Shown here piece by piece: positions 1 through 9,181 of a DNA stretch of 64,000 bases. Position 1 is the stretch's first letter, and each line of letters begins with the position of its first letter. Origin of the DNA: Vreelandella sp042466685 (GTDB taxonomy: Bacteria > Pseudomonadota > Gammaproteobacteria > Pseudomonadales > Halomonadaceae). A program made the translations under genes and the position numbers. The DNA is taken from contig NZ_CP170448.1 in the NCBI RefSeq assembly GCF_042466685.1, positions 4,340,001 to 4,404,000 of the forward strand. Reading direction: 5' to 3'. The notes under the pieces were generated by a model that saw only the letters and a list, made by a program, of their open reading frames with translations, was not told where the DNA came from and did not search any database.

Positions 1-567
1 GAGTTAGACGCCAGCGGATTAGAAACCAGCGGCGAGCCGATAACCGACATTATCGCCTGGGTGGATCTCAATCCTATTCCCCGCCTGTTTCACTACGCAC
101 CGATGAGCCATGGCCTAGCCAAGCTTTCGTTAAATATTCGCTTGGAACAAGCTTCCGCAGTACGCGTAGCAGTGAAGCAGGGGGATACCTGGCATGTGGG
201 CGGCACCTACATTGAAGCAGAAGGCGGCGGCTGTACCACGCCGGGTATTGCCGGCGCCGACAACGACTGGGAAAACACCTTCGGCGAGCTGCAGGGTCGG
301 CTGTTTGCCAATGAGAGCGAACAGCGCCTGCGGGTGCGCCTTTCTCACCCCATGGACAGCGGCTTAATCCCCAGCCAACCCGCTTTTTACGTACAGTCAT
401 TTGAGCTGCTGGATCAACAGGGTCAGCAAGTGGCCGCGCTGGAAATCGAAGCCTCGGTGAGCGCCAACCCTACCCTAGGGCTGCATATGCGCCCCTCCCC
501 AGAGGGCTATGTGATTGGCGCCCAGGACAACAACGGCAACCGCTTCTCTATTGGTCTGCAGCCATGA
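1..567 (+). CDS. Quinoprotein dehydrogenase-associated SoxYZ-like carrier protein, 5' end outside window
   Basis: The reading frame is open from the first base, so the N-terminus lies upstream; 188 residues are visible. A Gly-Gly-Gly-Cys motif (Cys codon 232-234) resembles the C-terminal GGCGG arm of SoxY, whose cysteine carries sulfur intermediates. It is followed by a SoxZ-like part with HPMDSG near codon 116 and SVSANP near codon 152. A SoxY-SoxZ fusion of this kind is known from families found beside PQQ-dependent dehydrogenases, where it is proposed to work with a periplasmic zinc hydrolase. The next gene is that hydrolase and overlaps by ATGA. The substrate carried is unknown. The family call is firm; the role is inferred from neighbours. 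Confidence 0.8.
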   Translation, partial: ELDASGLETSGEPITDIIAWVDLNPIPRLFHYAPMSHGLAKLSLNIRLEQASAVRVAVKQGDTWHVGGTYIEAEGGGCTTPGIAGADNDWENTFGELQGRLFANESEQRLRVRLSHPMDSGLIPSQPAFYVQSFELLDQQGQQVAALEIEASVSANPTLGLHMRPSPEGYVIGAQDNNGNRFSIGLQP

Positions 568-1508
568 AAATGCGCTTACTAGCGAGCATAGCGTCGCTAC
601 TAACCACATCGTTAGCGGCCAACGAGCCGGTTATGTTCTGCGAACGTCCGCTCACGGCCCAGCCAATTGCAGAGAACACCTGGATGGTGGAAGGCTTAAG
701 AGAAGAGCTTTCCACCAGCAACTGCGGCCATATCGGCAACCAAGCATTTATTGCTACCCCCAACGGCACCATTCTTATTGACAGCGGCAGCACCCCACGC
801 TTTGGCGAAGCACTCAAAACAGTGATTGCACAGCACACCTCCCACCCCGTACGCTGGGTTTTGAATACCCACCACCACCCTGATCACTTTTTCGGTAATG
901 CCGCCTTCGGCGAGGCAGAGCACCTCACCTTAGCCAGCACTCGTAGGCTGATGGCCCGGGATCGAGAAGCACTGATCGATAACGTAGAGCGGCTGACCGG
1001 GCGCAGCTTGGCGCGCTCGCATATTGCCCTGCCCGACACGATTGAGGCAGGCGAGGTAACGCTGGGAAGCTACCCACTCACGCTATACGCCATGCGCGGC
1101 CACAGTGGTGGTGACCTGGTCATTATGGATCATTCCACCGGGGTACTGTTTTTGGGCGATATGGGCTTCTACCAGCGTGCTGCCGCTACGGCTCATAGCC
1201 CTGGCTTGCAACAGTGGCAGGCAGAGCTTAACGAGCTACGTGACCTCAACGCCCGCATCGCCGTGCCCGGCCATGGCCCCAGCGCGCCGCCCAACACTGT
1301 TTTAGAGCAAACCGCTCACTACCTCGCATGGCTAGACCAGCATCTCAGTAACGCGGCTAGCGAAGGGCTGGGAGCCAACCATGCCTTGGCCATCGAGATT
1401 CCTGACGCCTTTAACACCATTGCGCTCACTGAATATGAGTTTACCCGTAGCGTGATGCAGCTTTATCCTCACTATGAAGCACGGCTGCTGTGGGGCGCCC
1501 CACAATAA
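564..1508 (+). CDS. Quinoprotein relay system zinc metallohydrolase (MBL fold)
   Basis: This is a 314-residue secreted metallo-beta-lactamase-fold protein. Residues 1-19 form a signal peptide ending near SLA-AN. The zinc motif HHHPDH lies at residues 103-108, and later parts of the fold are visible as RGHSGGD, LFLGDMGF and VPGHGP. Its ATG overlaps the stop of the SoxYZ-like carrier (ATGA), so the two are translationally coupled. Such hydrolases recur with SoxYZ-like carriers near quinoprotein alcohol dehydrogenases. The proposed role is a periplasmic relay or detoxification step that accompanies alcohol oxidation, but no reaction is established. A generic MBL hydrolase is the alternative. Confidence 0.82.
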   Translation: MKMRLLASIASLLTTSLAANEPVMFCERPLTAQPIAENTWMVEGLREELSTSNCGHIGNQAFIATPNGTILIDSGSTPRFGEALKTVIAQHTSHPVRWVLNTHHHPDHFFGNAAFGEAEHLTLASTRRLMARDREALIDNVERLTGRSLARSHIALPDTIEAGEVTLGSYPLTLYAMRGHSGGDLVIMDHSTGVLFLGDMGFYQRAAATAHSPGLQQWQAELNELRDLNARIAVPGHGPSAPPNTVLEQTAHYLAWLDQHLSNAASEGLGANHALAIEIPDAFNTIALTEYEFTRSVMQLYPHYEARLLWGAPQ

Positions 1509-1521
1509 GGAGCACACACCT

Positions 1522-3297
1522 ATGCCGCTTACCCTGGCAGATGCTGCCGAACCCACCGACCCCCTGGCCGAGCTGCATAGCGACACCCAGGCCGTTTACT
1601 GGCTGGCTCGCTGCCCGCAAACGGGCGGCATGCAGCTTTGGCGATGGACGGCTGACAGCAACGAGGCGCCGCAATGTTTGATAGAGGACGCTGTGGGCAG
1701 CCGGGTGAACCAGTACGGCGGCGGCAGCTATACGCCACTGCTAGGCGGCGTCGTATGGGTGCGCCAGCACGACCAAGCCATTATGCACCTCGACCACCAT
1801 GGCGCCAGCCACTGCTGGCAGAAGCGACCACAAACAGCCTACGGAGGGCTGTGCGCAGACCCTAAGCGCCAGCGTGTATTAGCGGTTGAGGAAGATACCC
1901 ATGGTCAGCGTCTGATCGCCCTCACTGCCAGCCATCGGCAGGTATTGGCAGAAGGCGCCGACTTCTACGGCGCGCCGATATTAAGCGATGACGGTAACTA
2001 TTTAGCGTGGGTGAGCTGGTCACTGCCTCATATGCCCTGGCAGCGTAGCCAGTTGCATCTCGCACAGATGGCGGCTAACGGTAGGCTTGAAGCCTTTGAG
2101 CGCTGGGACTTCGGCGCAGCGCTTAGCCAACCGCAGTTTGGCCCCCATAACGCGCTGATTTGCATGAGCGATCACGCGGGTTGGTGGCAACCCTGGCAGG
2201 TTAGCTTGGCCACTTCCCTTTGTCTGAGCAGCGCCCCGGTGGATCACATCACCACACCGTGGCAGCTAGGTGAGCGCCAGCACGCTTGGCGGGACAATCG
2301 GCAGGTTTACTGCCAACTCCACCAAGGGGCGGCTCAGCTTTACCGCCGCTCCGGCGAGCAGGTGGCAGCCCTGCTACCGACCCCAGGTCGCGTGGTAAGC
2401 ATCACGTTGGCAAGGCACGGCGACTACGCCATAGTGCAAAGCGCTACCAGCGGCCCCCAGCTGATACGTTTTACCGAAAGTTGTCCACACCGCTGCCTAG
2501 CGGGTAACGTTGTGGATAACGTAGCAGGTAGCCTGGTGGCCAAAAATGCCGCCACTGCGCAATGGCTGGAAGCCCCCGTTGGCAACGAAGGCGAAACAGT
2601 TCACGGTTTTTTCTATTCAGCCTCAGCTAACCACACTGCGCCGCTGATTGTACGCGCTCACGGCGGGCCAACCGCCGCCACTTACCCTGTTTACGACCCG
2701 CTGGTGGCCTACTGGCAGCAGCAGGGCTTCCATGTGCTGGATATCAACCCACGCGGCAGCGGCAACTTTGGCCGCCGTTACCGCGAGTGTTTAGCGGGCC
2801 AGTGGGGCATCAGCGATACTGACGATGTGATCGCCCTGGTTAACGCCGCCTGCGCCCGCTTTGCGATAGATACAGCGCGCTGCTTTATCCGTGGCCAAAG
2901 CGCTGGTGGGTTTACCGCCCTCAATGCCCTGGTCGCCACGCCACTGTTTGCTGCGGCCACCAGCCTGTACGGGGTAACCGATGCGTTATCGCTATCAGCA
3001 AAAACACATCGTTTTGAGTCTGGATACCTGGGCTGGCTAATCGGTGACGAGTCTCTGCTCGCCCAGCGCAGCCCGACCTATAAAGTTCCCCATTGCCAGC
3101 GCCCTTTGCGGGCACTGTTTATCCAGGGTGGCAAAGATGCCGTGGTAGTACCGGCGCAGACCCACGCCATGGCGCGGCATATCGAACAGCAGGGAGGCCA
3201 GGCGCAAACACTGCTATTCGATAACGAACGCCACGGCATTCGCCACCCTCAGGCGCGCCAAACCATGCTGGCGCGCGAGCTGTCCTTTTATCAATAA
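1522..3297 (+). CDS. pqqH: S9 family prolyl oligopeptidase, PqqH-like
   Basis: The 591-residue protein has an N-terminal beta-propeller-like half and a C-terminal alpha/beta hydrolase. The triad is visible as Ser460 in GQSAGG, Asp539 in GGKDAVV and His571 in ERHGIR. The start at 1522 was chosen because AAGGAG sits 10 bases upstream; an in-frame ATG at 1474 lies inside the preceding gene. In Pseudomonas aeruginosa a similar peptidase (PqqH, PA1990) sits between the pqq genes and ercA, the same order as here. That position suggests a part in PQQ maturation or turnover of the PqqA peptide, which is inference. No signal peptide is seen, so it is probably cytoplasmic. Confidence 0.72.
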   Translation: MPLTLADAAEPTDPLAELHSDTQAVYWLARCPQTGGMQLWRWTADSNEAPQCLIEDAVGSRVNQYGGGSYTPLLGGVVWVRQHDQAIMHLDHHGASHCWQKRPQTAYGGLCADPKRQRVLAVEEDTHGQRLIALTASHRQVLAEGADFYGAPILSDDGNYLAWVSWSLPHMPWQRSQLHLAQMAANGRLEAFERWDFGAALSQPQFGPHNALICMSDHAGWWQPWQVSLATSLCLSSAPVDHITTPWQLGERQHAWRDNRQVYCQLHQGAAQLYRRSGEQVAALLPTPGRVVSITLARHGDYAIVQSATSGPQLIRFTESCPHRCLAGNVVDNVAGSLVAKNAATAQWLEAPVGNEGETVHGFFYSASANHTAPLIVRAHGGPTAATYPVYDPLVAYWQQQGFHVLDINPRGSGNFGRRYRECLAGQWGISDTDDVIALVNAACARFAIDTARCFIRGQSAGGFTALNALVATPLFAAATSLYGVTDALSLSAKTHRFESGYLGWLIGDESLLAQRSPTYKVPHCQRPLRALFIQGGKDAVVVPAQTHAMARHIEQQGGQAQTLLFDNERHGIRHPQARQTMLARELSFYQ

Positions 3298-3394
3298 GGA
3301 TGACTTGCCCCCTAACGACGGCACCAAGGTCGTAGCGCAACAATCCCCTAAGGTGCTTAAGATAATGGTTAACAATTATAAACGAGACCGCCCC

Positions 3395-4558
3395 ATGACT
3401 TCGCCACTCACGCAACTTCGTAAGTTTGTCGCGCCTGAAATTATTTTTGGCGACGGGGCGCGCCACGCTGCAGGCAACTACGTCACTACTTTCGGGGCAG
3501 AAAAGGTACTGCTGGTCTCTGACCCGGGCGTACTGCTGGCAGGCTGGGTGAGCGATATTGAAGCCAAACTGCTGGAAGCCAACATTGCCGTTGAGCGTTT
3601 TACCGCCGTATCCCCCAACCCACGGGTAGATGAGATTATGGCCGGTGCCGAAATCTATCGTGAAACCGGCTGCAAGGCGATTGTGGCGATAGGCGGTGGC
3701 AGCCCGATGGACTGCGCCAAGGGGATTGGGATCGTCACGGCCCACGGCGGGCACATTCTCGATTTTGAAGGCGTTGATACGATTCGCGTGCCGATTCCTC
3801 CGCTGATTTTTATTCCTTCAACGGCGGGCACCTCGGCGGATATTTCCCAGTTTGCGATTATTTCCGACCAGCAGCGGCGCATGAAATTCTCGATTATCAG
3901 CAAGGCTGTCGTGCCGGATGTGTCGCTGATCGATCCTGAAGTCACCATGACCATGTCACCCTACCTGACCGCGTGCACCGGGGTCGACGCGTTAGTGCAT
4001 GCCATTGAAGCCTTCGTTTCAACCGGCAGCGGGCCGCTCACCGACGCCCACGCCCTGGAAGCCATGCGCTTGATCAGTAGCCATCTTGAGGCGCTGGTGG
4101 CGAACCCCACCGATGGCGAACTGCGCGCTCAGGTAATGCTGGGCAGCATGCAAGCGGGCCTGGCGTTCTCAAACGCGATTTTGGGCGCAGTACACGCGAT
4201 GTCACATAGTTTGGGCGGCTTCTTGGATCTTCCCCACGGTTTGTGCAACGCTATGCTGTTAGAGCACGTGGTGGCCTATAACTACGAAGCCGCCCCCGAG
4301 CGTTTTAAGCGGGTCGCCGAAGCCGTCGGTATCGACTGCCGGGGGATGTCACAGCAGCAGACCAAACAAGCGCTGTTTCGGTATTTAGTCGATTTAAAAC
4401 ATGCGGTTGGCCTGGGCGGCACGCTTGGCAAGATGGGCGTCTCACGCAGCGACGTGCCATTTCTCACCAACCACGCGCTGAGCGACCCCTGTATTTTGAC
4501 CAACCCGCGCCGTTCCAACTCACGGGATGTAGCGGTGGTATACGAAGAGGCGCTATGA
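3395..4558 (+). CDS. ercA: Iron-containing alcohol dehydrogenase-like regulatory protein ErcA
   Basis: This is a 387-residue group III (iron-containing) alcohol dehydrogenase. Dinucleotide-binding GGGSPMD lies near residue 105. By comparison with FucO, the metal ligands would be Asp198, His202, His267 and His281, all present. The start at 3395 matches the expected family length and N-terminus; upstream ATG 3365 and TTG 3305 are alternatives. In P. aeruginosa, ErcA is needed for ethanol oxidation and is thought to act in signalling with the adjacent kinase rather than in bulk catabolism. Here too the stop codon overlaps the kinase ATG. The intact metal site leaves real enzymatic activity open. 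Confidence 0.83.
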   Translation: MTSPLTQLRKFVAPEIIFGDGARHAAGNYVTTFGAEKVLLVSDPGVLLAGWVSDIEAKLLEANIAVERFTAVSPNPRVDEIMAGAEIYRETGCKAIVAIGGGSPMDCAKGIGIVTAHGGHILDFEGVDTIRVPIPPLIFIPSTAGTSADISQFAIISDQQRRMKFSIISKAVVPDVSLIDPEVTMTMSPYLTACTGVDALVHAIEAFVSTGSGPLTDAHALEAMRLISSHLEALVANPTDGELRAQVMLGSMQAGLAFSNAILGAVHAMSHSLGGFLDLPHGLCNAMLLEHVVAYNYEAAPERFKRVAEAVGIDCRGMSQQQTKQALFRYLVDLKHAVGLGGTLGKMGVSRSDVPFLTNHALSDPCILTNPRRSNSRDVAVVYEEAL

Positions 4559-6252
4559 AAAAAGCCAACGATCCCTCGGGCTTTTCGGTCAGCGATCTGC
4601 TCGGGCTGGGTCAGCAGTCGGCGCGCAAAAGCTACTATCGCGAGCTATCCGCGCGTCTAGAAGAGCTTGAAGTTGAGCGCAACCGCTATAAATGGCTGTT
4701 TGAAAACGCGCTACACGGTATTTTTCAGGCATCGCTCTCCGGTAAATTGCGCGCCGCCAACCCGGCCCTTGCCGCCATGCTGGACGACCCTAGCGTGACG
4801 CATACGCTGGAGCGCTGTGCGCGCTTTGACGCGCTGTTTGTTAACGCGACTACTGGGCAACAGCTGCGCGACCTGCTGCTCATTCAAGGGCACGTAACAG
4901 GCCAAACCACCTTGCTGCAGGGGGCCTCTGGTCGTCAGGTTCCCGTCGCCATTACGCTGATCAAAAAGCCCGCCGAACTTGCCGGAGACGAAGACCTGAT
5001 CGAAGGCTTTGTGGCGGATATTACCGAGCGTGAGCGCGCCCGCCAGCACTTGGAAACACTCAACGCCCACTTGGAAGCCCGGGTAGCTGACCGCACCCAG
5101 GCACTTGAACGACTCAACGAGGAGCTTAGAAGCGCGCGCGACGCTGCCGAGTTTGCCAACCACAGCAAAGACCGCTACCTGGCCGCCGCTAGCCATGACC
5201 TGCTGCAACCCATGAACGCTGCACGCTTGTTGATGGCCTCACTACAGGAGCGGTTGAACGACAGCGATAATCTAGCGCTGGTTGAGAGGGTGCAAAACTC
5301 GCTGGAAGGCGCCGAAGCGATTCTTTCCGATCTATTGGATATTTCAAAACTGGATCACGGCCAGGTACAGCCGCAACTGCGCCACTTTAAACTCGACGAT
5401 ATTCTTAGCCATCTCGCTGACGAGTTTGCCCCCGTGGCGCAACGGAAAGGGTTAACGCTGCGCTATGTGCCCTGTCATCAGGCGGTGACCAGCGACCCTC
5501 ATCTACTCAGCCGTATTGTGCGCAACTTTCTAGCTAACGCTTGCCGCTATACTCAGCGTGGCGGCATTTGCCTAGGCGTGCGACGCCACAGTGACGACAG
5601 CCTGGCCATACACGTCGTCGATAGCGGTATTGGTATTCCCGAAAGCGACTACCAGCTTATTTTCCGCGAGTTTCATCAACTCAACGCCACCCGCGCGCGT
5701 GATCGCCAGGGCGTTGGCCTGGGGCTTGCGATTGTGGAGCGGATTAGCCAGTGCCTTGAGCACCCGCTTTCTGTGCGCTCTGCACCCGGCCAAGGCTCCT
5801 GTTTTGCGGTTAGGGTGCCCCGTACCAGGGGCATTTCCTTTAGCCAAGCGCCCGCCCCCAGCGCGCCGTTTTCTGCTGACGCCGAGTTCGAAGGAGTGCG
5901 CGTACTGATCCTGGATAACGAACCCGCCATTCTTGAAGGCATGGCGCTGTTGCTAAGTGAATGGCAGATCAGTTGCGATACCGCGCTGGATGTGGAGGCC
6001 GCCAAAGCCTGCCTGGAGGCGCCGGATATGCTGCTGGTCGACCTGCACTTAGACGATAACGTGACAGGGTTGGAGGCCATTCGACAGCTTCGCCACCACT
6101 GGCACGACCCGCACTTACCCGCAGCCATTATCAGTGCCGACCGCTCTGACCACTGGCAAAGGCGGTTACGCCATGCCGGCGTTCCGCAGTTAAACAAGCC
6201 GGTACGCCCCGGCAAACTGCGCGCACTACTACGTAGCCTGCTCAATGGCTAA
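4555..6252 (+). CDS. ercS: Hybrid sensor histidine kinase/response regulator, ErcS/NahK family
   Basis: The 565-residue kinase appears soluble, with no membrane segment. A PAS domain spans about residues 40-155, then a coiled coil to about 205. The phosphoacceptor His214 is in the H box ASHDLLQP. The ATP-binding lobe shows N-box RNFLANACRY, G1 DSGIGIP and G2 GVGLGLAIV. A C-terminal receiver domain has Asp496 and Lys548. The absence of membrane helices implies a cytoplasmic signal, possibly produced or sensed by ErcA, whose gene overlaps it by 4 bases. The likely output is the LuxR-type regulator at 8414-9085, by analogy with control of quinoprotein ethanol oxidation in Pseudomonas. Confidence 0.82.
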   Translation: MKKANDPSGFSVSDLLGLGQQSARKSYYRELSARLEELEVERNRYKWLFENALHGIFQASLSGKLRAANPALAAMLDDPSVTHTLERCARFDALFVNATTGQQLRDLLLIQGHVTGQTTLLQGASGRQVPVAITLIKKPAELAGDEDLIEGFVADITERERARQHLETLNAHLEARVADRTQALERLNEELRSARDAAEFANHSKDRYLAAASHDLLQPMNAARLLMASLQERLNDSDNLALVERVQNSLEGAEAILSDLLDISKLDHGQVQPQLRHFKLDDILSHLADEFAPVAQRKGLTLRYVPCHQAVTSDPHLLSRIVRNFLANACRYTQRGGICLGVRRHSDDSLAIHVVDSGIGIPESDYQLIFREFHQLNATRARDRQGVGLGLAIVERISQCLEHPLSVRSAPGQGSCFAVRVPRTRGISFSQAPAPSAPFSADAEFEGVRVLILDNEPAILEGMALLLSEWQISCDTALDVEAAKACLEAPDMLLVDLHLDDNVTGLEAIRQLRHHWHDPHLPAAIISADRSDHWQRRLRHAGVPQLNKPVRPGKLRALLRSLLNG

Positions 6253-8407
6253 CCTGCGCTTCCCACAGACCTGTTTATCCCTGCCTAGCGGAGTGCAAGG
6301 CGTGCTGGCCCACGCGCCCCACTTAACCCACGCTCACGTCAGCATCACGATTGCAGCGGGCTATTTGGATGAGCCACCCGCCCTGCCAGGCCTGGCCCAC
6401 TTACTGGAGCACGTGCTCACCACCGCACCACTCACAAGCTCCTCTAACACCAGCCTGCTCACTTGGTTTGCCCACCACCAGGGCAGCCTGAACGCCCACA
6501 CCGATGACTACGTCACCGATGTGCATTTCTCGATACCGGCAGATAGCCTAGAAACAGCGGCTCTCGCTGTTGCCAGCCAGGTGGCCACGCCCACTATCTC
6601 GTCGCCGACCATTCGCACTGAAGTCGCCGCCATTGACGCCGAATGGCAGGCTCGCCAGCACAGTTCGGCAATGCAGCGGCTATCGGCCATCGCCACGCTC
6701 AGTGACCCGCAGCATATTGGTGCAGGCTGCCGCCACGGCAACGCACAAACGCTGGGCCAGAACACTGGGTTGCTTTATGAGGCACTGACCGCGTTTCACC
6801 GCGACCACTACCACGGCGGCCGCGTTAGCATTGCGCTTATCAGCCCCTGGGCGGCAGAAGCGATGACCCGCCTTATTCAACGCATGGCAACGCGGTTTAA
6901 CCCGCTACCGCCCAACGCTTCGGCGCTTGCCATTACGCCCCGCTGGGGCGGCCTACCCCGCGTGAAGGTGGTCGGGACGGCCAACGCCGTTGAGCTATTG
7001 TGGCCGCTACCCTCGTCCGTTTCACGTCATCAGTTTAGCGCCCTTAGCGACCTTGCTGATTCGTTAAACCAAGGCGATCTGGTGGATCAGTTAGCTGACT
7101 CGATTATCGACTACCACGCGACTGCCGCCCCAACCGGGGCTACAGACGCCTTCAGCTTGGCACTAACCGGTACCGCGGCGCAGGAACGCCTGGAAGTGCT
7201 TGCCGATTCTCTCAGTGAACGCCTGGTAGCCCTGCTCGCGACGGCCCCTATTGATCACCGCCCCGTTTGGCAGCCGCCTGCCGGTAACGTGCAACTGGCG
7301 TCGGCGTGGTTTGTCTATGCGCGCCAGCAAGCACTGGCACAGCGGCTTGCTGCACATACAGCGACTCAACAAGATTTCCCTCACAAGGCCCGCTCGCATG
7401 CTCCCCACTGGCTAGTTTATAGCGCGCCAACAACGCTCCCGCATGCTGGCGATGCGGCACAATTGGCGGCCACCCCCAAGGTGCAGCGCTGGTGCGGCCA
7501 GTATGGTGTCAGCGATGATTTCGCCTCACTTGCCGGTACCACCTGGGCAGCCTGCTTTATTCCCAACGCAATGTTTCTCCCCGCCCCACTGGCTGCCAAG
7601 CGGTGCGCCCGCAGAGGCGTGATATGCCACCACATGCAACTAGCACAGGGCAGTTGGGTGATAACCGTGGGTGAGGGAGCGGCCGTTGCCATGCAAACCT
7701 TGCTGAAAGAAGCGAATGTTAATACGGCGATTGCTCCCCAGGGGCTTCTGGCTCAGCGGTTGTTACAGCGCTTAACCCCGCTGCCTGCCACGCCTGCGGT
7801 ATGGGTCTCCCATGCAACCGATGCAGACGCTGTTTGCCACGCACTGGCAGATTTGGCTAGCCGCATAGCAACACGTTCTGCGCAGACGCCTTCTATTAAT
7901 GGGCCAGCCAGCACAGCCATCATGCGCACACTGAGCTTACCGGGCACGCCCACCCAGCGCTGGCTATTAGCACTTGTTGAGCAGCACCATAGCGGGGCAT
8001 TTTTTCAGCAGGCGCGGTATGACCATCACTTGGGGTATGTGGCAGCGGTACGCAGAGGCGACGGCACACCCTGCTCACTTGGCTATGTGGTGCAAACCAG
8101 TGAAGACGCTGAACCGGTAGGGGAAAAGCTACTCTCCATCACCCATGCCTTGTGGCAAACGGCGAATGATGTCCTGCAGGCGCCAAACCCGCTTAAACGT
8201 TCGCTAACACCGCCGGAAACGCCCCTTGCCGCGCTGATTATCCAGTGGCAAAGCCTCTTGTCAGGCACCGATCAGCCACTGCATCGGCTTGGGCAGCCAA
8301 GCATCGATTCACAGGCGCTTACCGATTTACTCACGCAGATAAACACCCACGGTCACTGGCAAACCCACTGGTTAGATAGCGCTGGCCACTATCTTGTCAA
8401 CGATTGA
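6245..8407 (+). CDS. pqqF: M16 family zinc peptidase, PqqF-like
   Basis: This 720-residue member of the pitrilysin/insulinase family has the inverted zinc motif HLLEH at residues 52-56 and the expected third ligand Glu133, 77 residues further, as in protease III. The remainder is the divergent low-activity half. PqqF peptidases are implicated in cutting the PqqA precursor peptide during pyrroloquinoline quinone synthesis. The gene overlaps ercS by 8 bases, so it is part of the same transcript. At 720 residues it is shorter than E. coli PtrA (over 900), which fits the PqqF branch. The pqqABCDE genes are not in the window and would be expected to the left. Confidence 0.78.
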   Translation: MANLRFPQTCLSLPSGVQGVLAHAPHLTHAHVSITIAAGYLDEPPALPGLAHLLEHVLTTAPLTSSSNTSLLTWFAHHQGSLNAHTDDYVTDVHFSIPADSLETAALAVASQVATPTISSPTIRTEVAAIDAEWQARQHSSAMQRLSAIATLSDPQHIGAGCRHGNAQTLGQNTGLLYEALTAFHRDHYHGGRVSIALISPWAAEAMTRLIQRMATRFNPLPPNASALAITPRWGGLPRVKVVGTANAVELLWPLPSSVSRHQFSALSDLADSLNQGDLVDQLADSIIDYHATAAPTGATDAFSLALTGTAAQERLEVLADSLSERLVALLATAPIDHRPVWQPPAGNVQLASAWFVYARQQALAQRLAAHTATQQDFPHKARSHAPHWLVYSAPTTLPHAGDAAQLAATPKVQRWCGQYGVSDDFASLAGTTWAACFIPNAMFLPAPLAAKRCARRGVICHHMQLAQGSWVITVGEGAAVAMQTLLKEANVNTAIAPQGLLAQRLLQRLTPLPATPAVWVSHATDADAVCHALADLASRIATRSAQTPSINGPASTAIMRTLSLPGTPTQRWLLALVEQHHSGAFFQQARYDHHLGYVAAVRRGDGTPCSLGYVVQTSEDAEPVGEKLLSITHALWQTANDVLQAPNPLKRSLTPPETPLAALIIQWQSLLSGTDQPLHRLGQPSIDSQALTDLLTQINTHGHWQTHWLDSAGHYLVND

Positions 8408-8413
8408 GGCGAG

Positions 8414-9085
8414 TCAGCGCTTGAGGAACTGAGAAAAATCGATATCGTTGGCCGATAAAATTGCTTGTACGCGGCTGGTCACCCCCAGCTTGCGCAAGAT
8501 CGCCGAAACATGGGCTTTAACCGTGGTTTCCGCGATATTGAGGTGATAGGCAATCATCTTGTTAGATTCACCGCGGGTCATGTGTTCCAACACCTGCAGT
8601 TGTTTGCGGGTTAGTTGGCGCAGCTGTTCCGCCGTAAAACCCTGCTCCTGGTGGCGACGCTTATGAATACTATCCGGCGCGCGCATAGCATCGGCGGGTA
8701 GGAAGATATTGCCTTCCAGTACCTGGGCAATGGCGTGGCGCATCTGATCACGGGGCAGTGATTTGGGGATAAACCCCGCTGCACCACAAGAGACCGCCTG
8801 AAGAATAATCTGCTTATTCTCTTCCGCAGAAACAATCACCACCGGAATCGTAGGGTGCTCGTTACGCAGCTGTAAAAGTCCCGTTAACCCGTTCATGCCA
8901 GGCATATTTAAATCTAGCAATATCAGGTCAAGATCAGGATCTTGCTGGGCATGGGCGAGAGCCGCATCAAAGTCTTCCACCTCGATAACCTCAGCATCTG
9001 CGTAAGCTTCACGGATCACCCGCGCCATAGCATCACGTACCAGGGGGTGATCGTCGGCAATCAGGAGTTTATACGTTGCTATCAT
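8414..9085 (-). CDS. erbR: LuxR/NarL-type response regulator, AgmR/ErbR-like
   Basis: The 223-residue protein has a receiver domain (phosphoacceptor Asp58 in LLDLNMPG, Lys108 in FIPKSL) and a C-terminal LuxR helix-turn-helix near residues 155-215 (TRKQLQVLEHM, then NIAETTVKAHVSAILRKLGV). It converges on pqqF with only 6 bases between stop codons. Regulators of this group (AgmR, ErbR) activate PQQ-dependent ethanol or glycerol oxidation in pseudomonads. Together with ErcS it would form the two-component system for the quinoprotein genes presumed to lie to the left. Assignment to this subfamily rests on context as well as sequence. Confidence 0.75.
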   Translation of the reverse strand: MIATYKLLIADDHPLVRDAMARVIREAYADAEVIEVEDFDAALAHAQQDPDLDLILLDLNMPGMNGLTGLLQLRNEHPTIPVVIVSAEENKQIILQAVSCGAAGFIPKSLPRDQMRHAIAQVLEGNIFLPADAMRAPDSIHKRRHQEQGFTAEQLRQLTRKQLQVLEHMTRGESNKMIAYHLNIAETTVKAHVSAILRKLGVTSRVQAILSANDIDFSQFLKR

Positions 9086-9181
9086 TATTATGGTTGCCTG
9101 TGGTTTAGCTAAATCCCGCTTACTGCGTCTTTGCTAACACTCTACTAAGTCACCCGCCTTTATTGAAGCAACTTCCAACCA

